This document shows, piece by piece, positions 55,441 through 64,000 of a stretch of DNA of 64,000 nucleotides (positions are counted from its first letter, which is position 1; each line of letters begins with the position of its first letter). The notes beneath the pieces were generated by a model. That model ran no database searches. It worked only from the letters and a program-made list of their open reading frames with translations, and had not been told where the DNA came from. A program made the position numbers and the translations under genes. Where the stretch lies: the NCBI GenBank assembly GCA_947359465.1, contig OX375872.1:133970011-134034010 (forward strand), in the 5' to 3' direction. This DNA is from Metellina segmentata (Eukaryota > Arthropoda > Arachnida > Araneae > Tetragnathidae).

Positions 55441-56004
55441 TATATCCATCGTTCTCTGAACTCATCCCATTAATGAGATCTGGAAAATATCAGTGCCGAT
55501 AACTATGGTGTGGTAGGGGACATGTTATACTGCCAGGGCCCCTTCATAAAAATAGAAACCGGGTCAATCTGAATCCGTCTGAATCCAGAAGAAACTGAAT
55601 GACATGGATTCGGGTGTGTTGAAACGGAAAGCTTTGGATTCAGGAGGCGTAAGAGGTCGTGAGACGAACTAGTTATTTATCGTGGTAGTGGCTTTCCCGA
55701 GTCTTCAATATTACTGCTGGATTCGGATTGACCATGATTGTATTGGCGTGTTAGTGTTACTTAGTTGCAGTCTGCTATCTAGATTTAAAGTTATGAGTAT
55801 TTTCAATGTGGTTATGCAAAAATAGTTGTAGTGTTCAGACTAAAAGAAAAAACTCCGTTCGTTTGGTACCGTTGAGTATACGGAATAAAAACAACAGAAT
55901 TTAATTAGGGTTCCGTCTTTTTTTCTTGGTAGATATGTCGTCCCACTGGAGCAACACAACGGGCTATTCCCAGGTGCAGAATTATATTCAGTGTTCTGCA
56001 ACAC
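55441..56004. other. No gene recognised
   Basis: Mixed sequence with a short SINE-tail piece at ~55932-55968 (CCCACTGGAGCAACACAACG). Confidence 0.4.
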
Positions 56005-56415
56005 AACTCCAGGCACTTTGTCTGCAGGCACTTTGTCCTAATTTTGAAAATTGCAGTAAAATCCAAAAACAGATGTAAACACAATTATCGGCTAAATATG
56101 TATTACATATTTATAATAAAACACAACAAATTTAATTAACTTACTTTATTTAAAAACGAGGCATACTTTCAAAATTTGCAATTCTGTCGATAACTTTTGA
56201 AGTTAAATATTTTGTCATCGACATAGAAGATGTTATTTATAAAGATTTTGTGGAAATTTAGGCGGTGTAGGGAGGTTGTTCCTTAGCTAGAAAATAAAAA
56301 TAAAAAAACGTGTCAAGGAGCCGCTTTGCACTTATGATTGAAAAAACTCAGCCAAAATTTTGATAAAATTGAGGAAAAATTGTTCTGCGACGTACGTATT
56401 AGTTCTAAGAGCTTT
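56005..56415 (+). repeat. Unclassified ~470-bp dispersed repeat, copy 2
   Basis: Inverted partner of 32215-32690. Shared order of words: GCAGTAAAATC, ATTATCGGCTAAATATGTA, ATTTTGTCATCGACA, GGCGGTGTAGGGAGGTTGTT, GAGGAAAAATTGTTCTGCG. Confidence 0.7.
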
Positions 56416-56565
56416 CTGCTCCCACGGAGCTATTAGTGACGGACAGGGATCAATCCTGAAGGGAAATATCCGAGGACAACACCTCGTAATTTTAAACACG
56501 GTCAGATGCCGAGGTCAACACCTGAGCTGGCACCAGACTCTCCAAACTTCCACAGTCCACGTTCA
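56416..56565 (-). mobile_element. SINE fragment, body
   Basis: GGAGCTATTAGTGACGGACA to CTCTCCAAACTTCCACAG. Tail and head are both missing. Confidence 0.6.
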
Positions 56566-56569
56566 CAAA

Positions 56570-56890
56570 AGAGAGGTAGGTATTGTAATTAACACCGCAC
56601 TGAAGCAACACAACGGGCTATTGGCAACGGTCCGGGATCAAACGCGATGGGAAAGAACCGAGGACAACACCACATAATTTTGAACCGCGGACAGATGACG
56701 AGAACAGCAACTGAGCTGGCACCCCACTCTCCAAACTCCCTCACCAAGCCAACGTGAGGACACTTGAGGACACGACAGATTCGACTTGCATCAGCCCCCT
56801 TTGTTCTCGACGGTCTTTGGTTGGATTCGAACTCGCAACCGTCCGGTTGCTAATGTGCAACTCTAGCAACTGGGCTACCACGGTTCGATG
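56570..56890 (-). mobile_element. Type-1 SINE, full length
   Basis: GAGGTAGGTATTGTAATTAA tail, complete body, and head ACTGGGCTACCACGGTTC with GGATTCGAACTCGCAACC. The frames crossing it are not genes. Confidence 0.75.
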
Positions 56891-57339
56891 GTCACCACGG
56901 TCATCCGATGGACAGGTGAGTGATGGGAAGAAGGTGGAGAAGTGATTTCTCCACTTGGAACACAAGTGAGATTCACTTCCTCCAACTTATTTCCTGTCAT
57001 TCGAATTCATCTCTGAGCTGAAGATAAACCTAAGAACGGTAAGCAAAAGTTTCATCCAGTTCTTTCAATTTCTAAAAGAATTCCTAGAAGTTTGAATATC
57101 CAATAATGGACAATGGTAATTGATAATGGCGTAGAACCTATTAAAATATAGAAACCTGGCATCCTCTCTTTTTCAGAAAAGTAACACTCGAATGTTTTTT
57201 TAAATAATAATAATCGATAAATTCTAAAGAAAAAGAGGATTTTTTCCCGCTACTGCATTACAAAAAATACGCTATTTTAACGAACTGTGATAAAAAAAAT
57301 CCATAGAAATCGCGACATGGATAAAGAAAGGCAAATATT
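56891..57339. other. No gene recognised
   Basis: AT-rich; nothing assignable. Confidence 0.5.
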
Positions 57340-57770
57340 ACATACGCTAAAGAAAAAAAATAAGGCGGTCTCCAATTATTAAAAAATAAATTTTAACCAT
57401 TAAAAATTTCAATAGAAATGCGTTTTATTTAAAAATGCAATTTAACAAATAAGAAGGCCCCTAAATGTTGAAAAATAAGTTTCAACCATTCAGTAGAAAT
57501 ACGTTTCATTTTAAAATGCAATTTGAACAAATAAGGCGATCTCTAATTGTTAAAAAAATAAATTTCAACCAATCAAAAATTAAGTAGAAATGCGTTTCAC
57601 TTAAAAATGCAATTTGAACAAATATGAGCTCAATAATTATTTAAAAAAAAGCTTCAACCATTTATAAATTCAGTAGAAACACGTTTCATTTTAAAATGCA
57701 ATTTGAACAAATAAGGATGTCTCTAATAGTGTTAAAAAATAGAGTTTTCTCAACCATTCAATTATAAGGT
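57340..57770. repeat. ~90-bp tandem repeat
   Basis: AATGCAATTTGAACAAATAA, TCTCTAATTGTTAAAAAA, TTTCAACCATT and GTAGAAATGCGTTTCA recur in order about five times. Confidence 0.8.
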
Positions 57771-58369
57771 TGTTTATACCTAATATTTCGACGTTTTGTT
57801 TTGGGTCCAAGATCGACATTTCCAGTTAACAATGTTGCGCTATGCTAACGGCAATTTCCTATGTACATTTTCTCAGTATATACTAAAGATATACGAGTTT
57901 GTAACATTTGATAAATTTAATACTCATCTGCTTGGATATTGAACTGATGATTTAATGATATATTTCATAAAGATTGAACTGGTTTTCCAAAATATGCAGT
58001 GGAAACTTTTTATTCGTTCACAAAAGTGTTTTTAATTTAAAATTTTGTTTCATTTTATCATTATTTAAGTCATAATATATGCTTATCTATTAAAATTACT
58101 TTTTAAGTCATTAATTAGAATTGTCTATTCCTTAAAATTTATAAAGTTTGTGTTGATTTTTATTTAGTTAGTTTATCTGTTATGTTTTAATCTTTTTTTA
58201 TGGAACAATAGCAGGTAGGATTGGACGAAAAAATAGCCGGATTTGTCATTTTTGAGTGATTGGGAGAGTCAATCAATTATGACGGACACTTCTGCCCTCA
58301 AACATGCTAGTCCATGTGGACTTTTCCATGTGCAATATATATAGCCAGCCCACTCTTATAACAGTTTAC
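57771..58369. other. No gene recognised
   Basis: AT-rich; nothing assignable. Confidence 0.5.
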
Positions 58370-58810
58370 ATTATATTCAAGCTTTATATTACCACTAATT
58401 CAAGATATTCAAATGTTACACCATTATTAATTCATAACAATAAAGTGCTATATTATCATTAATATTATCGTTCAATTCATAACATTCAAAGGTCATAGTA
58501 TCATTAACTCAAAATACACTCTAAAAGGCTATATTATCATTAATTCACCACAATCAAGAGTTGTATTATCAAATAATTCCTAACAATCAAAGCTTATATT
58601 ATCACATTTGATTCATAACATTCTCAATAGTTGATTTATCAAATAATTCCTAACAATCAAAGCTTATATCATCACATTTGATTCATAACATTAAAACGTT
58701 ACATTATCATTCATTCGTAAGATTTAAACAGTATGTTATCACTAATTAATAACATTTAAACGTTATATTATCATTGATTCATAACATTAGAACGTTGCAT
58801 TTTACTATCA
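58370..58810. repeat. ~36-bp AT-rich tandem repeat
   Basis: ATTATCATTAATTCATAACA with AAACGTTATATT-like words, about a dozen drifting units. One longer block (AATAATTCCTAACAATCAAA) is duplicated near 58570 and 58639. Confidence 0.75.
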
Positions 58811-59094
58811 ATCTTTCCATTAAAAATTTGTTTGTAAAATTAACTAGGAAATAACGCTCTTTTGTACTTAATTTTGTAAAAAATAATCACTGCGTATAAC
58901 AAAGCGGTCACTTCAGTACAGTCCATGATGCTTAACGAACACCGTTGGGGTAGTGTTAAGAAAAATTACTCATAAGAAAAAAAAATGTTCGCAATTTGGG
59001 AAAATTGAGTTTGAAGTTCAAAATTCTAATTGTTTATTAGTTTTACCTGTTATTTTTTGAAAATTCTAATTGGAGTTGAAACAAAATTGTATGG

Positions 59095-59290
59095 TTAATC
59101 TCCTCCATCAAGACCGAACCAATTTTTACAAATGAAGAAATATCTCGTCATCAAGATTTCTCCGATTTCTGGCCAGTTTTCTAATGACGAGCTATCCCTT
59201 ACCATCGTCAATAGCCCGTTATGTTGCTCCAGTGCGACGTTAATTAAATACCTACCTTGATTCGAAGACAGACCGCCAGGAGGGTTTATG
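59095..59290. mobile_element. Palindromic MITE carrying a SINE-tail insertion
   Basis: MITE words AATATCTCGTCATCAAG and GGCCAGTTTTCTAATGACGA precede, and AGACAGACCGCCAGGAGGG follows. Between them (59197-59260) lies CGTCAATAGCCCGTTATGTT...ACGTTAATTAAATACCTACC, a 5'-truncated plus-strand SINE tail. Confidence 0.65.
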
Positions 59291-59394
59291 CTTTAGTTTT
59301 TCATTTTTCTTACTCATAGAAATAATTTTATCTGATTTATAATTATATATGAAAACTAAATATTCCCCAAATGAAATGAAGTCAAATGTTATTT

Positions 59395-59535
59395 CTGAAA
59401 GTAATTTTTCATTATCTCTGAAATTTTTCCATTATTTTTGAATAAATTTCCGCTATTTAAGAATATAATTTTCATTATCTACGAATATAATTTTGCATTA
59501 TTTACGAATAAAATTTTATATTATTTATGAACAAT
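59395..59535. repeat. ~30-bp ATTATTTACGAATAAAATTTT repeat
   Basis: Four or five drifting copies of CATTATCTACGAATATAATT. Confidence 0.65.
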
Positions 59536-59570
59536 AGTGAAAATATATGATTACTCAAAATATAATTCAG

Positions 59571-59713
59571 GGGCATAGTAGCCTCGTTGGAAGAGCAACG
59601 GATTAGCAATAGGTGGGTTGTGAGTTGAAACTAGGTTCAACCAAAGACCGTCGTGTACACGGGATCTGGTGCACATTAAATATGTCGTGGCCTCAAAGGT
59701 CCTCACGATGCCA
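59571..59713 (+). mobile_element. Type-1 SINE, head half only
   Basis: GCATAGTAGCCTCGTTGGAA, GTTGTGAGTTGAAACTAGG, CCAAAGACCGTCGTGTACAC and TCGTGGCCTCAAAGGTCC; stops mid-body. Confidence 0.65.
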
Positions 59714-59749
59714 TCAAAATATTATTCTGAAATCAAAACTAAATATAAA

Positions 59750-59868
59750 TAGGCATGTAGGTATTTAATTAACGTCACACTGTAGCAACACCACGGGCTA
59801 TTGGCAATGGTCCGGGGTCAATCCAGAAAGGAAAGCTCCGAGGACAACACCACGTAATTTTGAACCAT
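59750..59868 (-). mobile_element. SINE, tail half only
   Basis: ATGTAGGTATTTAATTAACG to ACAACACCACGTAATTTTGA, opposite orientation to the neighbouring head fragment. Confidence 0.65.
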
Positions 59869-60367
59869 AAATATGAATGAATAATCACGGTCATACTAAA
59901 CTTTAAAATTTCTTTATACATCTCAAAACCTTTCAAAGTTCTGTAAGCAACCTATTTTTATATGCTCCTAAAGTGATAATAATCAGTAAAAATTCAAATT
60001 TACTTATTGATCCAGCATTGGATGTTTTAAAGGAGAAACATAAATGGTGGAATCAGTGTCAACCTGTAGTATAAAACTATAATTTTGTAGTGACGTATCA
60101 TGTAAACGTGAACATGTAAAATATAATTATGTAGATATTATTTAATGTGTGGGCATTATTATCTTTATATGTAAATGATTGTGAGAGATAGAAAGGCTAA
60201 ATGCAAGATTAGATGTATTGGCTTTAAATGCTTGATATATTTGTTTCATATATATGTAAATAGGAGTTGATCAATCAACTAATTTTGAAATGTCTCGTGA
60301 ATACTAAGGTATATTGGTCCCAATCACTCAAAGTGAACAATAATTTAAATTTGATGAGAAAATAACG
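59869..60367. other. No gene recognised
   Basis: AT-rich; nothing assignable. Confidence 0.5.
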
Positions 60368-60550
60368 TTAGCTATAAACAAATCTGTGCATCTCAGCAAT
60401 CATCGCAAGATAAGGATTTTGCGCGAATTTAGAAATCCTTTTAAGAGCTTCTTCTAGAACTTCCAGACCATCGTCCTCAGAATTCACCATATTCAGACGT
60501 GCATATGGCCGTTCCAGGAGAGGCAAACAATGGGCAAAGATAAAAAGCAC
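60368..60550 (-). CDS. Possible terminal exon of a host gene, uncertain
   Basis: The minus strand is open for 60 codons ending PLLERPYARLNMVNSEDDGL, EVLEEALKRISKFAQNPYL and AMIAEMHRFVYS-stop. The charged helix after a YARL strand is faintly like the C-terminus of class I/II PLP-dependent aminotransferases, but no catalytic residue falls in this region. The track start is not an ATG context I trust, and the nearest clean acceptor-like sequence (TTACTTACAG, ~60590) reads into a stop in this frame. It is less AT-rich than its surroundings and free of repeats. Treat as a hypothesis only. Confidence 0.2.
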   Translation of the reverse strand: MLFIFAHCLPLLERPYARLNMVNSEDDGLEVLEEALKRISKFAQNPYLAMIAEMHRFVYS

Positions 60551-60559
60551 TCAAGTTCC

Positions 60560-62149
60560 AACCAAACACAGGTGCAACATCCTGTAAGTAAAGCCGTTGC
60601 AGAGGACCTTGGACTCGCCTTATCTTCCGCACTTCCTTTGTATTGTTGACTCAAGTATGGACCGAGCATCTGATGTTCTCATATTATTAACTAGCACACC
60701 TTATGTTGATAAGAAGTATTTTATTATCAAATGCGCAAACCTTGTGAGACGAGGCCCTCAACGCAACACTGACGCATTTGCCGAAAGACGCTTTTCGAAG
60801 TTTTCGGAGATATATCTCAAGGTTATCTTAGTCAAGGATTGTGGGAAATACAAAAGGGCACCTTTCTGGATTTAGCACTGGGAAATTTCTGCATTAGGTC
60901 AGAATAATTTATACTTTGGTTTAATATTCAATGGATGTAATTGCAAGATCCGAAAGTCTTTCGCGACACAGTCGAACGTAAATATGTTTTGATAAGTTTT
61001 AATTTACTTAACTTCGTTCTTTTTAAACTTCGCTCACCTTTACTCACAGTGACATGTATAGTTAGCAAAACTCGAAGTGCTGTCCACAAGTTCGGGAAAA
61101 TATCATTTCAGCTCTCCGCTGATTCAGAATCTTTTAATAATGGATTCAGGCTTAACAGGTCTTCAGTCAATTCACAACTAGTTACGTCACATTTTCCACC
61201 AGTAGTTTAGTAATGTTTAGGAGAGACCGGGGAATGATGCCATACGGGGTTATGCCGCCATTCTATGTAACCAGCAAACTATAACTGGTGAGGAGGTCCC
61301 GATAAGTGTTGCACTTTAGCGAGCAACAGAAGAAACTGTCTCATTACATTGGTCAACAATGAAATTGCTTCTTAGATGAAAGAACCCAAACCTGATTGTT
61401 TTCAACGTGCTGAACACGAATATCCCCTTAAAAAAAGCCGATTGGCTCTCGTTGCAAAGGTATGGCCATTTTCCCGTTCTATAGGTGCTATCGCGTAATG
61501 TAATGCAATTTAGTAAGATAAATACATGGAGACGAAATTGTTGCGTCATCCCTTTACACAAATAAGTTAGTGCATTATACACACCGAGTATCTATCGGGG
61601 GCTTAACAATGTTGAATACAATGTTTTGCTGTGAATACGTCTTTAAAATCGGGACAACACTGAAGGGAATGCATTAAAAGTTGAGCGTTACAAAAAAAGC
61701 CTTACAACTGTTTTGTCTTATGATTTCAGATCAAGAACGAACATCCAGAAGCGTCGTGTAGACAAAGGATATCCATACGAGACATGACCTTCGGACCGAG
61801 TGCGCAGGCGCATTGATACAAGGGAAGGGTCCGCAATATATCGAAATTCTACGGTGTTGGAAGAACTTTGGGCCAGTGTGTAACTTTGAATTTCGTGAAG
61901 TGAGGGTTGCGCAAGTGGCATCATTCGAAAGGTACTGAACTATGCTACAAAATCACAGGCCTTTAATCAATCAAATTATCATTCAACATTAATATCAAAC
62001 TCCACTTTAATTGTTCAAACTGTAAATTAATTGTTGAATATTCACACAATAAACAATTGCACAAACATCCTATGTCTGCTTCATTCATTGCACAATCCAA
62101 TGTCAGACCCAAGTATTCACGTCAAAACTATGTTTTTTTTTCTCTACAC
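60560..62149. other. No gene recognised; low-repeat region
   Basis: Short frames at 60597-60875 and 60941-61210 show no family motif. The segment 60690-60870 (GTTGATAAGAAGTATTTTAT, AAGGATTGTGGGAAATACA) is related to 62160-62590. GGGGAATGATGCCATACGGG near 61230 faintly resembles the pogo-like ends but has no partner. Confidence 0.35.
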
Positions 62150-62600
62150 AACCACCATTTTTCTATCGTTAAGGATTGTATGAAATAAATATACGGAGGC
62201 GAGAATTGTATCCTGCTCCTTTTAACACTGTTGAATGAAATATTTTTTTTGAAATCAGGGATTGTGTGAAATATTTAAATACACGGAGAACGAATATTGC
62301 CAAAATTTTAATCAAACGTACTACTCTTGTGAGACGGGTATGGAACCCTCAAGCGTAAGTAACTCCGACGCATTGGCGAGTAAGGCTTTTCGAAATATTC
62401 AGGACATGTATCTCAATGTTATCATTAACAAGGGATTGTGTGAAATAAATACCCTGAGAGCGAATATTGCTTAGTTCCTCTTAACATAGTTGAACAAAGT
62501 GTTTTTGGATGCTGTTCTCATATCAACTAGTACACTTGATGTTGATAAGAAGTATATTATTATCAAATGCTCAACCTTTGTGAGATGAGGAATTAGTTTT
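62150..62600. repeat. Diverged local repeat
   Basis: AAGGATTGTATGAAATAAAT, GGGATTGTGTGAAATATTTA and GGGATTGTGTGAAATAAATA occur at about 62171, 62259 and 62434, with ACGGAGAACGAATATTGC-like continuations. GTTGATAAGAAGTATATTAT is shared with 60697. Function unknown. Confidence 0.5.
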
Positions 62601-62631
62601 CGAAGTGCATGCCAGAAAATTTTGATCTAAT

Positions 62632-62843
62632 TTTACTCCTACATGTGCTTTTGGTAAAGCTTGTCCGCATTTAGACAATGCGCCAAAAATCCTCAACATC
62701 CGATCCTATCTAGGGATGCGACCCAGACAACAAAACATTTATGTTAAAAATTAAAACATCGATGTTTACTCCTACATGTACTTCTGGTAAAGCTTGTCCG
62801 CATTTGGACCATGCGCCAAAAACCCCCAACATCCTATCCTATC
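62632..62843. repeat. 133-bp duplication of the hAT MITE target and left end
   Basis: TTTACTCCTACATGT...GGTAAAGCTTGTCCGCATTT...CCTATCTAGGGATGCG begins at 62632 and again at 62765. The first unit includes only ~60 bp of the MITE left end. The second continues into the whole element. Confidence 0.8.
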
Positions 62844-63581
62844 TAGGGATGCGGCATCGCCCCCAAAACCATCGATGTTTTTAAACATCAGTGTATTTAA
62901 ACTTTTTCCCCTCATTTCTTAAATCTGGTATAGTAACCTCAAACATTAATATTCGCTGGGGAGGGGGATTTAATTTGTCATTTGCCTTGTTTATTAATTT
63001 ATAACTATTTTTTTTAACTGTGAAAACAGTCAAAAAAAAAATTAACAAGAACACTTAACAAATATTTTATTTTCAAATTGAATAATATAAAAGAAAACAA
63101 TATTTACAACAATTTGACATAGGTACTTCTAACTATTAGTATAATTAGGTAGGTGCATAACAATAATAATTGTAACTTATTTTTTATTTACTGTAAATAA
63201 AAAATATTGGAGCCTATAATTATTATATGCTCCAGTATTTGTTATTTATAGTTTGTAAAAAAATAATCCCCCTCCCCGGAGAATATTAATGTTAACTTTC
63301 TCCACCTTGAGCCGACTTCTTTTATCACTAACTCTCCCACCAGTTAGGGAAAAACTCTTTCTGATGGGACGGATGTCGCCATCACTGACAAATACTTAGT
63401 TTTAACGGTTATTTTTCTTAATTTTTTCTATGGTACTTTTTTTTCATTCAAACATAAAACATCGACAACATAAAAAAATCGACAATGTTAAAACATCGAT
63501 GTTGAACAAACATAGGCTCCATTAAATCGATGGTAAATACATCGATGTTTTGAAAACATTGACATCGATGTCGCATCCCTA
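62844..63581. mobile_element. hAT MITE with perfect 8-bp target duplication
   Basis: A 738-bp element with ends TAGGGATGCGGCATCG and (reverse complement) TAGGGATGCGACATCG, flanked by ATCCTATC at 62836-62843 and 63582-63589. Many ACATCGATGTT words near both ends give extra palindromic structure. Two inverted blocks (GCCTATAATTATTATATGC region and AATATTAATG/CCCTCCCC near 62945 and 63270) lie inside. No coding sequence. The duplication length and ends fit the hAT superfamily. Confidence 0.85.
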
Positions 63582-63589
63582 ATCCTATC

Positions 63590-64000
63590 CTCCATGTGCT
63601 TCTGTCTTGGAAATAGTTGTTACATATGTAAAGTGCTGCGAAAAGTGATAATATGAATAAGACGTGATTGTGATGCGAGGGATATTTTTCTCTGGGAATA
63701 TGTTTTCGGTTCATGAAAAGCATAGCTGAAAATCACAAAGTAATATTCAGTTTAAGATCTTGGGGTGTGGCCACTTTACTAGATGTCCAGGGCCGAATGC
63801 AGCCCGCATACTGCATGCCCTGCTCTAGAGCTTTCGAAAACAGACAAGTGGAAATGGGAAAAATCGACAAACTCTTTAACGATCAAACAAAATAATCATA
63901 AACACCTTGATTTAGTGTCTATCTCCAGGAGAGATTTGTGCTGAATTTTTATCTTATTTAAAGTTACATTCCACGACACGTGTGCATCCTTATGATGGCG
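63590..64000. other. No gene recognised
   Basis: A 60-codon frame at 63713-63895 ends ...RAFENRQVEMGKIDKLFNDQ without a known motif. Nothing else seen. Confidence 0.4.

Overview
The window looks like gene-poor, AT-rich nuclear DNA from an arthropod, most likely a spider or related arachnid (inference). The evidence is a dense mix of non-LTR, LTR, Tc1/mariner, hAT, pogo and Helitron relics, tRNA-derived SINEs with proper A and B boxes, and a gag start of a type I associate with arachnid Gypsy elements. I found no rRNA or tRNA gene, no operon-like layout and no convincing complete host gene. One short reading frame near 60.4 kb could be a host exon, but only weakly. Layout: 1-3.9 kb is AT-rich with a Tc1 scrap and a GC-richer unclassified patch. 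3.93-8.92 kb holds a full-length 5.0-kb non-LTR retrotransposon on the minus strand, with an 11-bp target duplication, an intact ORF1 and an ORF2 stopped by one nonsense codon. 9.4-11.0 kb is a Tc1-type element with an in-frame duplication across its catalytic region, followed by a Jockey-like RT scrap and a Helitron-like element. 12.5-19.0 kb is a dead Copia pol gene split by successive insertions: a ZMYM1-type hAT (itself holding a mini-Tc1 and a Helitron), a second hAT with a perfect 8-bp target duplication, and a pogo-like element at a TA. 19.3-19.9 kb is a pogo/CENP-B transposase relic. 20.67-24.51 kb is a young LTR element (LTRs of 321 bp with 4 differences) that keeps only gag-like sequence. 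24.7-27.2 kb is a Tc1 relic fused to a BED-finger hAT. The second half is dominated by a SINE family with two different tRNA-like heads on one body, short palindromic TTAA-type MITEs, a 569/556-bp mini-Tc1 whose ORF runs from one terminal inverted repeat to the other (three copies at 13.5, 40.1 and 52.9 kb), several unrelated tandem arrays (periods from 24 to about 240 bp), and a 738-bp hAT MITE at 62.8 kb with perfect 8-bp target duplications. The sequences do not form a pathway. They form a layered record of insertions in which cut-and-paste deletion derivatives, SINEs and tandem arrays use each other's ends and internal sequence.
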